Shown: positions 18,063-27,587 of the stretch, one piece after another
Layout: each line of letters starts with the position of its first letter
Numbering within the stretch: the stretch's first letter is position 1
From: Bacteroidales bacterium UBA5429
GTDB taxonomy: Bacteria; Bacteroidota; Bacteroidia; Bacteroidales; WCHB1-69
Length of the DNA: 64,000 bases
Direction of reading: 5' to 3'
Assembly (NCBI GenBank): GCA_002427605.1
Contig: DIRT01000003.1
Coordinates: 1-64,000, forward strand
Notes under the pieces: model-generated
What the model was told of the DNA's origin: nothing
Database searches by the model: none
What the model saw: the letters and a program-made list of their open reading frames with translations, nothing else
Translations under genes and position numbers: made by a program

Positions 18063-18920
18063 ATGAACGCCCTTCGGGATTTTTTGATAAAATATTTTCA
18101 TGTTTTTGTATTTGTAGTTCTATTGGTGCTTTCAATAGTTTTGATGTACAATAGCATGCATTATCAGAAAATGATATTCCATAATGCTACTCAATCCATT
18201 ACGGGACCATTGAATAAAAGATGGAGTAAACTGTTGCGACATTTTCAACTGGCGAATGAGAATGAACAGCTGGTAGCCGAAAACTTAAAATTATTACGCG
18301 AAAAAGAGAATATGTTTCTCTACAGTCTGGATACAGTTTATACTTATTCAATTAAGGATACAAACCGCTATGGAAAAAGAGTTGAAAAAAGAATGTATGA
18401 TTATTTTTCTGCCAATGTAGTGTTTAAAACTACTCACAAGAAACATAATTACATCATTATCGATAAAGGATATAAGGATGGCGTTACTTCAGATATGGCT
18501 GTGTTGTCTTTGCAGGGTGCAGTAGTAGGGGTTGTGAAAGAGGCATCAGCGAATTTCTCTTCTATTATTCCGTTGATCAATCCGAATTCCAGAACCAGTG
18601 CCAGAGTCTCCCCGATTAACCAGATTGGAACTGTGGTTTGGGAGGATAATGAACCCGATATTGGTAACTTGATAGATATACCTCAGCATTTGATCGTTAA
18701 TGTTGGGGATTCGATTTTTACCAGTGGATTTTCCAGTGTGTTCCCCCCCAATTTATTGATTGGCAAAGTAGTAGATAAATTTGATAATGAGAAAAATACT
18801 TTCTTGACGATTAAAGTGAAGTTTGCCACCGATTTTAGAACTATTAATTCCGTATTTTTGATTAAAAATATATACAGATCAGAAATAGATTCACTTAAAA
18901 CCTCTTTCCAAGATGAATAG
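18063..18920 (+). CDS. mreC: Rod-shape determining protein MreC
   Basis: About 285 aa. One N-terminal membrane helix (residues about 13-28) is followed by a short coiled coil (NEQLVAENLKLLREKENM) and the two beta-domains of MreC (YIIIDKGYKDGV, VSLQGAVVGVV-like blocks, VGDSIFTSGFSSVFPPNLLIG). MreC links the MreB/PBP2 elongation machinery in the periplasm. The start is taken at the ATG 18063; an in-frame TTG at 18057 exists but fits less well. mreB is not in the window; mreC has its own promoter after the repeat island. It overlaps mreD by 8 bp. Confidence 0.92.
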   Translation: MNALRDFLIKYFHVFVFVVLLVLSIVLMYNSMHYQKMIFHNATQSITGPLNKRWSKLLRHFQLANENEQLVAENLKLLREKENMFLYSLDTVYTYSIKDTNRYGKRVEKRMYDYFSANVVFKTTHKKHNYIIIDKGYKDGVTSDMAVLSLQGAVVGVVKEASANFSSIIPLINPNSRTSARVSPINQIGTVVWEDNEPDIGNLIDIPQHLIVNVGDSIFTSGFSSVFPPNLLIGKVVDKFDNEKNTFLTIKVKFATDFRTINSVFLIKNIYRSEIDSLKTSFQDE

Positions 18921-19422
18921 TATAGCCTCCAATCTGTTTCGGTTTGTAATTTTTATCGCACTACAGGTGTTCATCTTCAATTATGTGCATCTGTTTGGTT
19001 TTATCAATCCTCAGGTCTATATTCTCCCTCTGTTACTACTTCCATTGGAAATGAAAAAGACATTTCAATACCTGATTGCTTTTTTTACAGGTTATTTTAT
19101 AGATATGTTCTTTCAAACCTATGGAATCCACTCCATAGCTTGCCTCTTATTGATCTATTTTAAACCGATTTGGGTCTCCATAATTACCGGAGTTCGTTCA
19201 TCAGATGAGATTTTCAAACCTTTACCGGGAGAAAAAGATTTTAAATGGATTCTCGCTTATGTCGGAGGATTGGTATTTCTACATCAACTGACTATCACGA
19301 TGTTGGAAACGTTCAATATGAGAGAGATACTAATGATTTTGTGGGTTTCACTGGCAACTGCATTGGTGACCACAATTCTTATTGTATCAATTTTATATAT
19401 TTTCTTTTACAGTAAAAAATAA
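18913..19422 (+). CDS. mreD: Rod-shape determining protein MreD
   Basis: 169 aa, five or so hydrophobic segments, with the YxxxFFTGYFIDMFFQTYG core typical of MreD. It sits in the inner membrane with MreC. The 8-bp overlap with mreC implies translational coupling. Confidence 0.88.
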   Translation: MNSIASNLFRFVIFIALQVFIFNYVHLFGFINPQVYILPLLLLPLEMKKTFQYLIAFFTGYFIDMFFQTYGIHSIACLLLIYFKPIWVSIITGVRSSDEIFKPLPGEKDFKWILAYVGGLVFLHQLTITMLETFNMREILMILWVSLATALVTTILIVSILYIFFYSKK

Positions 19423-19442
19423 ATAATTAAAAAATATAGATT

Positions 19443-20219
19443 ATGAAACCTAAATTAGTAATTGGAAACTGGAAAATGAACAAAACATTTTCTGAAGCTG
19501 ATGATTTGATGATTGAAATTTCGGATTTGTTAGAAGGAATAAATCTGGAAACCGCTGTAGTGATGGCGCCTCCATACCTTTATTTGGAACTATTAACTGA
19601 TCACGCCGAGGAGAATCAGTTTTCTGTTGCAGCACAAAATTGTAGTGAATATGATGATGGTGCGGTAACCGGTGAGGTATCAGCAAAAATGTTGTCTGAA
19701 ATAGGAGTGGAGTTTTGTATTGTAGGGCACTCAGAAAGAAGGAGATTGTTCCATGAAACAGACGAAACCATTGCTAAAAAGGTAGATCAACTCTTGAAAA
19801 ATGATATTATTCCTGTAGTTTGTTGTGGAGAGTTATTGGAGGAACGAGCTCAAAATAAACAAAATAGTGTGGTAGAGCAACAGATTAAGTCAACTTTGTT
19901 CCACTTGTCAAAAGATCAATTCGAACAGGTAGTCATTGCCTATGAACCGGTTTGGGCTATTGGTACTGGTGAGGTGGCAACTCCTGAACAAGCCGAAGAG
20001 ATGCATCAATTTATTAGGAATTTGGTTGAAAAGAAGTATGGTACAGAAGTAGCATATAATACTTACATTTTGTACGGAGGAAGTTGTAATCCACAGAATG
20101 CCCTTTCCCTTTTCACACAAAATAATGTGGATGGCGGACTAATAGGAGGTGCTTCCCTCAATGCTAAGGATTTTTACCATATCATTGAAGCAGCCGAAAC
20201 CGTGTTGAAAGAGAATTAA
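19443..20219 (+). CDS. tpiA: Triosephosphate isomerase
   Basis: 258 aa TIM-barrel enzyme of normal length. It shows GNWKMNKT (catalytic Lys), CIVGHSERR (catalytic His), AYEPVWAIGTG (catalytic Glu) and the phosphate-binding loop YGGSCNPQN, then GLIGGASL. It interconverts DHAP and glyceraldehyde-3-phosphate. It lies 20 bp behind mreD and is probably co-transcribed with mreCD. Confidence 0.97.
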   Translation: MKPKLVIGNWKMNKTFSEADDLMIEISDLLEGINLETAVVMAPPYLYLELLTDHAEENQFSVAAQNCSEYDDGAVTGEVSAKMLSEIGVEFCIVGHSERRRLFHETDETIAKKVDQLLKNDIIPVVCCGELLEERAQNKQNSVVEQQIKSTLFHLSKDQFEQVVIAYEPVWAIGTGEVATPEQAEEMHQFIRNLVEKKYGTEVAYNTYILYGGSCNPQNALSLFTQNNVDGGLIGGASLNAKDFYHIIEAAETVLKEN

Positions 20220-20224
20220 TCTTT

Positions 20225-22156
20225 CTATTTTTTCACCAATCTAACTTTGAGTTCATTAAACTCAGCAGCACTATTAACTACCCTTGCAATAAGAGGAAAT
20301 GCCTCTACATCGTGGTATAGTTGATCGTAATATTCTATACTTTCAACTTTTAAAACATCATTCTCTACTTTGAAATGAGCAGTGAAAACAGCTTTGGCTT
20401 TCTTTGGGTCATCATTGTCATAAACTTCAACCTGATATTGATCGATATCATCTACTTTGTACCCCTGAGGAAGTTTAATAGATATGGATCTTTTGTATGA
20501 GCTCAGGTAATTTCTTTCTACCGGTAATACCCTTGGTTTTTCAGATTCGATTTTTGATTGCTTTCCTATCATTTCACCAACTAAGATGATGATATCATCA
20601 CCTTCCATTTTTACCCAGGAACTGTTGGAAATAGAACCTTCTCCAATGAAAGGATTAACTCCAACATCTTGAGGTGAGGTGTTGGTGAATTTTTCATCTG
20701 AAATCAATGATCCGTCAGAGGAGAGTGTCATTAGCTCATCTACCAGTTGTTCTTTATCCTCTACCTCAAAAAAATCGTAGTTTGTTTGAAGGAAGCTGAC
20801 CATATAGCCGCTCATTTCTCTTTTAATTTTACCATACAGGGTTTTGAGATCAGAGGAGAAATCTAATGATAGTACAATATTGTCTTTTGTTCTTTCCTTT
20901 TTAGGAACTGAGATTGTACTATAATAATATGTGAACAACTCTGTTTTTCCAATTTTTGCTTTTTTTAAGAAGAGTCCCTCATTACCAATTAATACAGCAG
21001 GAGTTAATCCCAAACGTAAAGCATAGTATTCGGGTGCGATATATTGGTCTATTTCAGGGAAATAGAGTAATACCTCTTCATTGAAGTTAGTTCCATTGAA
21101 GTTTTTATCAAATGTTTTTTTAGTTTTATTTGTAGTGAGTACAACTTCATAATTAATCTTAAAATGATCTAAAACATATCTGTATATTCTGAGCTGTGTT
21201 ATGCCATTGATTCCATACAATTCATTTTTTAACATTGTTTCGATGGTTCTTAATTTTTGTTCCAAAGGATCTTTTTTATTCAGTTTTAACCTCTTAATGA
21301 TATGTTTTTTTACTACTTTGATTAAATCGGAATCATTAAGTTTGGATGACTCATAAAATCCGTTTACAAAACCTTTTGTTGTATTTACTCTTTGACTTCC
21401 GGAACCATAATTATAAGCCAGGATATATTCAACCCGAGCTAAATATTTACTGGGATGGGCGAGTGGTTCATTGGGAATAACAGGTAAAGAAGGAATATGA
21501 ATTGTAGTGTAACGTAACCCTTTATCACTAATAATGGTGTCTAAAACAGGATAGTCAGCATTGTATAATTGTAGGTGTGGCTTAAATTGATCCGGTAGTA
21601 CAATTGTATAATCAATATTCTTGCAAGGAACATATTCCTGTAAAAAATATGTCTCTGACTCATTAATTCTGGGTCTGATTCCAATTCTGAAATATTCAAT
21701 AATATCTCCAATAGCTAAATCGGTAAACTTCAACTCATAAGATGCTGTAGTTTCATCTTCATCCTCTTCCTCATTGACCACTTTAGTAAGGTGAGATAGA
21801 TTGTACTCCTTGATTACCTCATTATTTCGGATTATCCGGGCTCCAAAGTTTTTGAAACTCTTGATATCAGTGTTTCTATATGTAATAGAGTTGAATTTTT
21901 CCAGTCCCTCTTGAGTATATATTTTATGCGCAAAATGATAGAGTTCCCATAACTCAATTTCTGTCTTGGTTATGTTGTAATACAGGAGATGACAATCCTT
22001 GAGTGTGGCACTTTGATAATCTTTGAATTGTTGATCCTCCGCTTCTGTTGTAGTGGGAATTTCTCCAAATTTATAATCCCTGGGATCAATTCCTACTTGT
22101 CCCCTTACAATGTAAAGAGAAGTTAATAAACCGATAATGATACATATTCTTTTCAT
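20225..22156 (-). CDS. DUF3857/transglutaminase-like secreted protein
   Basis: About 643 aa from the ATG at 22156 (MKRICIIIGLL). The 22186 start would overlap the preceding gene and add a non-signal-like stretch. It has a signal peptide, a beta-rich DUF3857-type N-terminal domain (residues about 50-270), and a central region resembling a transglutaminase core (IYRYVLDHFKINYEVVL, FNEEVLLYFPEIDQYIAP). The usual catalytic cysteine is not visible, so this part may be non-enzymatic. It starts 4 bp after the stop of the MORN-repeat gene, so the two form an operon. Function unknown. Confidence 0.7.
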   Translation of the reverse strand: MKRICIIIGLLTSLYIVRGQVGIDPRDYKFGEIPTTTEAEDQQFKDYQSATLKDCHLLYYNITKTEIELWELYHFAHKIYTQEGLEKFNSITYRNTDIKSFKNFGARIIRNNEVIKEYNLSHLTKVVNEEEDEDETTASYELKFTDLAIGDIIEYFRIGIRPRINESETYFLQEYVPCKNIDYTIVLPDQFKPHLQLYNADYPVLDTIISDKGLRYTTIHIPSLPVIPNEPLAHPSKYLARVEYILAYNYGSGSQRVNTTKGFVNGFYESSKLNDSDLIKVVKKHIIKRLKLNKKDPLEQKLRTIETMLKNELYGINGITQLRIYRYVLDHFKINYEVVLTTNKTKKTFDKNFNGTNFNEEVLLYFPEIDQYIAPEYYALRLGLTPAVLIGNEGLFLKKAKIGKTELFTYYYSTISVPKKERTKDNIVLSLDFSSDLKTLYGKIKREMSGYMVSFLQTNYDFFEVEDKEQLVDELMTLSSDGSLISDEKFTNTSPQDVGVNPFIGEGSISNSSWVKMEGDDIIILVGEMIGKQSKIESEKPRVLPVERNYLSSYKRSISIKLPQGYKVDDIDQYQVEVYDNDDPKKAKAVFTAHFKVENDVLKVESIEYYDQLYHDVEAFPLIARVVNSAAEFNELKVRLVKK

Positions 22157-22160
22157 AGCT

Positions 22161-25100
22161 TTATTTTTTTTGAATTGGTGAGCCATAATAAAATTCTATA
22201 GTATAGAGTAATTCCCCATTTTGATTGTAGAATTGGAACTCGCCATGGGCTTCATTGAGGTAATAATTCCCCTTCATTTTGATAGTGCCGTCTTCATACC
22301 ATTCCTGGTATACTCCATGGAGTTTATCAAGCCAATAATCACATTCCATTCTTTTGTTACCATTATGGTAATAGCTTAGGTAATGACCATTCAAAAGACC
22401 ATTGGTGTAATAATATTGATAAATAGGTTTACCATTAGATCCATTGAGCAGGAATTCACCATGACGTTGACCATCAACCCATTGTTCTTTTTTAGCCAAC
22501 TTTTTATTAGGATAATAACTCTCAACAGAGATTGTATCTTGAGTTACAGGTTCCCATTTTTGAACTCCTTTTCTATCTGCTTTTTGTCGTGCGATAGCAA
22601 CAAGATCCCCATATAAATATTGATGACTTACCAACAAGGTTTTTCCGTCATCGCCATAATAGAAACTTTCACCCTCTTCAACATCATCTACAAAGGGAAC
22701 AATAGAACGTTTTTTCCCATTATGATAGTAGTTTATCCTGTTTCCGCTCTGAGTACCATATTCGTAGTTGATTTCTCTGATTAACCTCTGATTGTCATAC
22801 ACTTTAATGGTTCCGTGTTCTTTGCCAAACAGAAAGGAACTTTCAGCTTTATAAAATGGATCTTCAAGCATAAAAGTAGTTGTTTTCCCATGTATTTCTC
22901 CATCTAAATAGTTGATTTCAAAGAGTTTATTTCCATCCAAGTCAAAAAAGAAACATGTATCTACATATTTATTATAGCGACATTCTCCCATGGAAGCGAG
23001 TGTTCCATTGAGGTAATAGTTTTTCATTGTTCCTTCCCCATTTTGGAATAGATTGGTGTGTAAAACTTCTCCTAAGTGGTTGTATATAATATGTTTTGTC
23101 ATTACTCCACCGAGGTCGAAAAAATATTCCTCTTTCAGTGATCCGGTCGGGAAATAATCGGCAGCGTACACAATAGTCCCGTTTTGGTACTCTTCTTGGT
23201 GAGAGAGAGAACCATCGAGATTATACCAATACCAAGAACCGACTTTCTTACCATTTTGCATATATCCTTCAGATTCTATAGTGTCATTAATATGATAATA
23301 AAGTTGTAGCCCATCTGACTCTCCGTTTTTAAAATAACACCATATTTTAAGATTCCCGCCGGGATAATACTCTTTGTTTTCTCCATGAGCTTCCCCTTCA
23401 ACGTAGGTAATTGTTTTTTTGATCTTACCGGTAGGATAGTAAAAGGTTGAAATTCCCTCTTCCTGACCTTTCTCGTTACACTTGTATTTTTTGATTAACT
23501 GTCCATAATCATTATAAAGCTCAATCTCTTCCTTTAATTGGTCTCCGGTATACTCTTTTCTGATCTCTTTATTGGGATAGTAAGTAGTAATTTTATTAAT
23601 TATTCCTTCGTTGTACTGCATTTGAATGGATAGTAATCCACTTGGCCAATAGTAAGAGTTTGTTCCATTATAAACACCATAATTGTAACTAGCTTCTACA
23701 CTAACCATTCCGTTGGGGTGATAATCTGTCCAAAATCCATCTAATTCTCCGTTCAAATAAGAACCAACACTCATTAGTTGTCCGTTAGGATAGTACGATT
23801 TAGTAACTCCATTTAATTTTCCATTAATAACAGTGCCTTCCTTATATAGTTTTCCATCGGGGTAGTAATTGCGGCTGATACCTTCTTCATCCTCTTTTCC
23901 ATGGTAGCATTCATATGATTTTGTTCCATCTGGGTAATATTCTTCATATTGTCCAACAAACTTACCCTCCTCTATTTCTCCTTTAAGGTATAGCAAACCG
24001 GTTGAAGTATAGCTTATTGCTTCTCCATGAAGTTCATCATTTTTATAGTATGATTTTTCAATCAGTACACCATAACGGTTATACTCTTCTCTCACTCCTT
24101 CCAATTTATCATTTTTAAAATTGAGACTAATTTGAAGAGGCTGTTCTTCTAGTCCAAGGTCAGTAAAGTAAATCAAGCCTGTACCATCGATTTGTCCATT
24201 CAAATAAGGCACAACTTGTTGTTTTTCTCCGTGATAGTAAATTGTGGAGATCCCATTTCTTACATCATTATCGAGGTTAATTTCTGCAACTATACCGCCA
24301 TCACCATTTACAATTATCCAATTACCATGATAAGAAGTTTCTCTGGATGAGATTTTTTGAGAATGTCCTCCAATATTTTGAATCAATCCACTATTATAAT
24401 CATATTCAAACTCCCTTAAAGGGGTGGTCTCATTTTCAACTCCTATTCCACGATAAATCCTTTCCTTAAAAAAGGCGAATCCTTTGTCACCCATTTTATT
24501 GATCTTTTTACTCATTTTTTGAGCCTTTTTCTCTACTTTTCCATCTTCCAGATTGGTGCCGGAGAAGAAGTGAAAAGCGTACAGATTAAATTCACGATCT
24601 TGCATAATTTGCTTAAAGAACGGGACATAAAGATATTGGATAATATCTTTGGATGAAGTGGGCTCGGGGAGATTTTCAAAAACCAGTTGATTTTGGGAGT
24701 TTATATTATGTCCAATTTTTGATTTTTTATGAAAATTTCTCTTTAGGGCAACTTCAGATTTAACCCAGAATTCGAGTTCGTTGAATTGTTCCCATTCTGC
24801 AATCAACTCGGCATCTTCCGTTGGTTTGGCAGAATAGTTGTCTGTATCTTCAGAAAAACTGTTGTAAAATTCTTGCAGTTTTTGAATGGCAGTAATGGCC
24901 ACTTCAGTTTTAGGATTTAGAAAAACGGTGTAGTTAAGTGCTAAAATTGCAGGGATTGTTCTCCCTTGCAGGATCAACACTTCCCCCAGCCTATAGTGAA
25001 GAAGTTGTGATGCAGGAGCACAAAACAGCGCATTCTTAAAAGCGAGTTCAGCCTCTTTGTATTCCCCTTTTTCTGAGTAGAGACTCCCTAAAGTCAAATA

Positions 25101-25517
25101 AAGACGATAACTGTATGGAAGATAGGTCAATCCTTCTTGCACCACTTCAATTCCCTTATCGTAAGCATCAAGATATAGGTATGTTGTTCCTAAAATGGCA
25201 TATATGGAACTCATTCTGACATGATCGTCATAGACTCTTCGTAATGGTTCCATAATTTTTGCTGCTTCAGCATATTTTTCCTGCGCAAAGTATGCGTAAG
25301 ATATTTCATACTGAGCTAAAATATATAGCGAGTCGCTAGGTGGAATCTGTTTGTACAATTGAATTGCTTCGTCAAATTTTCCTTGATCATGCAGACGAAC
25401 ACCAGCTTCGACTATAGGTTGAGAATTAATCTGTTTAAGTCGCTTGGTTTTCTGTCCGTATAAAACAAAGTTAGACAGTATCATAATGACGATAAGGAGA
25501 AGGGCGGATTTTTTCAT
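22161..25517 (-). CDS. Secreted TPR plus MORN-variant repeat protein
   Basis: 1118 aa from the ATG at 25517 (MKKSALLLIVIMILS, signal peptide); the -7 box at 25556-25563 excludes the longer frame. Residues about 30-250 are TPRs (EAAKIMEPLRRVYDD, EYKEAELAFKNALFCAP). From about residue 430 to the end run some 25 MORN-variant/YwqK-type repeats, each about 23 aa, such as NYYPDGKLYKEG and SYYPNGQLMSVG. Such proteins are secreted or surface-located repeat scaffolds; the YwqK antitoxin label often given to the repeat does not imply a toxin-antitoxin role. It is coupled to the DUF3857-like gene. Confidence 0.85.
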   Translation of the reverse strand: MKKSALLLIVIMILSNFVLYGQKTKRLKQINSQPIVEAGVRLHDQGKFDEAIQLYKQIPPSDSLYILAQYEISYAYFAQEKYAEAAKIMEPLRRVYDDHVRMSSIYAILGTTYLYLDAYDKGIEVVQEGLTYLPYSYRLYLTLGSLYSEKGEYKEAELAFKNALFCAPASQLLHYRLGEVLILQGRTIPAILALNYTVFLNPKTEVAITAIQKLQEFYNSFSEDTDNYSAKPTEDAELIAEWEQFNELEFWVKSEVALKRNFHKKSKIGHNINSQNQLVFENLPEPTSSKDIIQYLYVPFFKQIMQDREFNLYAFHFFSGTNLEDGKVEKKAQKMSKKINKMGDKGFAFFKERIYRGIGVENETTPLREFEYDYNSGLIQNIGGHSQKISSRETSYHGNWIIVNGDGGIVAEINLDNDVRNGISTIYYHGEKQQVVPYLNGQIDGTGLIYFTDLGLEEQPLQISLNFKNDKLEGVREEYNRYGVLIEKSYYKNDELHGEAISYTSTGLLYLKGEIEEGKFVGQYEEYYPDGTKSYECYHGKEDEEGISRNYYPDGKLYKEGTVINGKLNGVTKSYYPNGQLMSVGSYLNGELDGFWTDYHPNGMVSVEASYNYGVYNGTNSYYWPSGLLSIQMQYNEGIINKITTYYPNKEIRKEYTGDQLKEEIELYNDYGQLIKKYKCNEKGQEEGISTFYYPTGKIKKTITYVEGEAHGENKEYYPGGNLKIWCYFKNGESDGLQLYYHINDTIESEGYMQNGKKVGSWYWYNLDGSLSHQEEYQNGTIVYAADYFPTGSLKEEYFFDLGGVMTKHIIYNHLGEVLHTNLFQNGEGTMKNYYLNGTLASMGECRYNKYVDTCFFFDLDGNKLFEINYLDGEIHGKTTTFMLEDPFYKAESSFLFGKEHGTIKVYDNQRLIREINYEYGTQSGNRINYYHNGKKRSIVPFVDDVEEGESFYYGDDGKTLLVSHQYLYGDLVAIARQKADRKGVQKWEPVTQDTISVESYYPNKKLAKKEQWVDGQRHGEFLLNGSNGKPIYQYYYTNGLLNGHYLSYYHNGNKRMECDYWLDKLHGVYQEWYEDGTIKMKGNYYLNEAHGEFQFYNQNGELLYTIEFYYGSPIQKK

Positions 25518-25555
25518 AATGATATTCTGTTTTGTGAAAAAATAAAAGTGACCCG

Positions 25556-25563
25556 CAAAGTTA
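25556..25563 (-). promoter_or_regulatory. -7 promoter box for the MORN-repeat operon
   Basis: TAACTTTG on the minus strand, 38 bp before the ATG at 25517. Confidence 0.6.
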
Positions 25564-25720
25564 TAAAATAATTTTGAATAAATGGAGAATAAAATGAGAT
25601 AGAATATATTGATGCCACACACTGTCTAAGAGGTTGATACTCTATTAGTTGGATGGTAAAATTTATAAAGTGATGAATCTCCTTCCTCCCTTTTTTTATT
25701 AATAATTTAAAAAAAGAAAA

Positions 25721-26344
25721 CTATCCAAATAAAAGGTCTAAATCTCCCTTGCCCTCACGGATTACCTCAATTTCCCCACTGGTGCAATCAACCACAGTCG
25801 AAGGAACGTTGTCGCCGTAACCTCCGTCAATTACGATATCAACCAAATCACCATATGCTTCATGAATTAGTTCGGGGTCAGTGGTGTACTCAATCACATC
25901 ATCGTCATCTTTAACGGAAGAGGATAGGATAGGATTGCCGTTCACTCTTACGATTTCACGGATAATGTTATTGTCAGGCACACGAATACCGACTGTTTTC
26001 TTAGAACCGTGAATAATTTTAGGTACTACGTTGCTGGCATTAAGAATAAAAGTGAAGGGACCGGGCAACGCACGGCGCATTGCTTTAAAAATTGTATTGT
26101 TGATAGGAGTAGTAAAGTTTGAAAGTTGGCTTAAGTCATGGCAAATGAATGACATAGACGCCTTTTTCTTGTGATCTCCCTGAATTTGAACGATCCTTTC
26201 GATTGCTTTGGCATTATAGATATCACACCCAATTCCGTAGATGGTATCGGTCGGATAGATGATGACACCTCCGGATTGCAGACAATCAACAACCTGTTGA
26301 ACTGCTCTGGGATTCGGATTTTCGGGATAAATTTTGATAATCAT
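25721..26344 (-). CDS. yciO: YciO/TsaC (Sua5/YrdC/YwlC) family protein
   Basis: 207 aa, the length of Escherichia coli YciO. It has the family dsRNA-binding-like fold: YPTDTIYGIGCD, SMSFICHDLSQLS, LPGPFTFILNAS, VGIRVPDN, GNPILSSSV and PSTVVDCTS. The CHDLSQLS and GPFTFIL blocks resemble YciO more than TsaC. TsaC/YwlC makes threonylcarbamoyl-AMP for tRNA t6A; the role of YciO is less certain. No second YrdC-like gene is in the window, so it could be the t6A enzyme here. It starts 18 bp after the SRP RNA on the same strand. Confidence 0.85.
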   Translation of the reverse strand: MIIKIYPENPNPRAVQQVVDCLQSGGVIIYPTDTIYGIGCDIYNAKAIERIVQIQGDHKKKASMSFICHDLSQLSNFTTPINNTIFKAMRRALPGPFTFILNASNVVPKIIHGSKKTVGIRVPDNNIIREIVRVNGNPILSSSVKDDDDVIEYTTDPELIHEAYGDLVDIVIDGGYGDNVPSTVVDCTSGEIEVIREGKGDLDLLFG

Positions 26345-26362
26345 AATGCTATTATTAAAAAA

Positions 26363-26460
26363 GGGTAAGCTACTTATATCGCATCGCTACAACCGATGTA
26401 CCCTTGCTGTATTCCTACCCTGGGGGAGTTAAAAGGGAGCTGATCGTATAAGACTTACCC
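26363..26460 (-). ncRNA. ffs: Signal recognition particle 4.5S RNA
   Basis: 98 nt on the minus strand. The ends pair (GGGTAAG with CTTACCC, 7 bp). The core CCCCCAGGGTAGGAATACAG followed by CAAGGG matches the conserved SRP RNA helix-8 region, where E. coli has CAGGUCCGGAAGGAAGCAGC followed by CAAGG. A TAnnTTTG promoter box lies 6 bp before the 5' end and a run of T follows the 3' end. The RNA scaffolds Ffh for co-translational targeting. Its position just upstream of the yciO-like gene suggests partial read-through. Confidence 0.85.
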
Positions 26461-26465
26461 GGCTG

Positions 26466-26473
26466 CAAAAATA
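26466..26473 (-). promoter_or_regulatory. -7 promoter box for SRP RNA
   Basis: TATTTTTG on the minus strand, ending 6 bp before the predicted RNA 5' end. Confidence 0.7.
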
Positions 26474-26486
26474 CGAAAAATAATTA

Positions 26487-26494
26487 TAAATTTG
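26487..26494 (+). promoter_or_regulatory. -7 promoter box for apbE
   Basis: TAAATTTG, 20 bp before the ATG at 26515. It is divergent with and adjacent to the SRP RNA promoter. Confidence 0.55.
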
Positions 26495-26514
26495 CATTTT
26501 CCTAAAATTTGATT

Positions 26515-27507
26515 ATGAAAAAAGTTTTTTTTTCTCTGTTTTTTCTTTTAACTGCTTTATTTTTAATAAGCTGTAATTATTCTAAAAAAATAAAAATTGG
26601 GGGGAGGGCGCTTGGTACTTACTACAGAATTACCTATATTGGGGAAGAAAAAGCAGCAATCCAATGTGGGGTTGACTCGCTTTTGGATCAAATTAACGCA
26701 CAATTTTCCATTTTTGATCCCACTACCTTAGTGAGCAGACTGAACCATGGGGAGAACCCTGAACTAAGCGAACAGTTTCAGTGGCTTTTTGAAAAATCGA
26801 TGGAGGTCAGTGCGCACACCAATGGTGCTTTTGATATCACTATTGAGCCTTTGGTGGAAGCCTGGGGATTTGGCAAGGATAGAAAGATAAGTTTAGATTC
26901 TCTGGTGATCGATAGTTTAAAGCAATTGGTTGGATATCAACGTGTTCATATTGAGGGAAAGTATTTGGTTAAAGAAAATCCAGCTATTAAGTTGAACTTT
27001 AATGCCATAGCCAAAGGATATGCTGTTGATCAGATAGCAGAATATTTGTTTCAGATGGGTTATCCCAACTGTTTGATTGATGTTGGGGGTGAGGTTGTTG
27101 CCCGGGGAAGCAATAGGGGTAAGCCCTGGCGGGTAGGAGTGCAGGTTCCGACTCATCATGCAGATGATCCCATTGAGACGAACTATGTATTTACTATGCA
27201 GGACAAGGCGATTGCCACAAGTGGAAATTATCGTAATTACATAGAACAAGATGGAAAACGTTTTACCCATATTGTATCACCTTTTACTGGTGGAGCGGAG
27301 GTTTCCTCTTTGTTGAGTGTGAGTGTTATTGCCCCTGATTGTACCACAGCTGATGCTTATGCAACCGCGTTTATGGTTTTGGGTATTGAAAAGTCTATGG
27401 AGATTATCAAACATGACACGACTCTTGCAGGTTACTTCATTTATGATGACAATGGAGTGTATAAAACTGTCAAGAGTGATCGTTTCCCTGACTCGATTCA
27501 ACGATAA
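26515..27507 (+). CDS. apbE: ApbE family FAD:protein FMN transferase, lipoprotein
   Basis: About 330 aa from the ATG at 26515. It has a lipoprotein signal (ALFLISC). ApbE features are GTYYRITY, LNFNAIAKGYAVDQIAEYL, the LIDVGGEVVARG loop, ATSGNYRNYIE and the metal-binding region HIVSPFTGG followed by CTTADAYATAFMVLG. It flavinylates partner proteins such as NQR or RNF subunits outside the cytoplasm using FAD; no such partner gene lies in this window. The six-base earlier TTG is an unlikely start. Confidence 0.94.
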   Translation: MKKVFFSLFFLLTALFLISCNYSKKIKIGGRALGTYYRITYIGEEKAAIQCGVDSLLDQINAQFSIFDPTTLVSRLNHGENPELSEQFQWLFEKSMEVSAHTNGAFDITIEPLVEAWGFGKDRKISLDSLVIDSLKQLVGYQRVHIEGKYLVKENPAIKLNFNAIAKGYAVDQIAEYLFQMGYPNCLIDVGGEVVARGSNRGKPWRVGVQVPTHHADDPIETNYVFTMQDKAIATSGNYRNYIEQDGKRFTHIVSPFTGGAEVSSLLSVSVIAPDCTTADAYATAFMVLGIEKSMEIIKHDTTLAGYFIYDDNGVYKTVKSDRFPDSIQR

Positions 27508-27552
27508 ATGTTTCTTTTTTATCCTTTATGAGCAAAATCCAGATTATTTTTA

Positions 27553-27577
27553 TGACAAAATGTCAGGATTGATGTCA
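27553..27577. promoter_or_regulatory. Inverted repeat upstream of groES promoter
   Basis: TGACAAAATGTCA at 27553-27565 is a perfect palindrome with 5-bp arms, and a further half-site TGTCA is at 27573-27577. It lies about 25 bp before the sigma-54-like box and is a candidate activator or repressor site. Confidence 0.4.
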
Positions 27578-27587
27578 AATTTTGATT

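Noticed and set aside
22161..25517. A toxin-antitoxin system because of YwqK-type repeats
   Set aside because: The protein is secreted, 1118 aa long, and there is no toxin gene next to it. The family name is misleading here.
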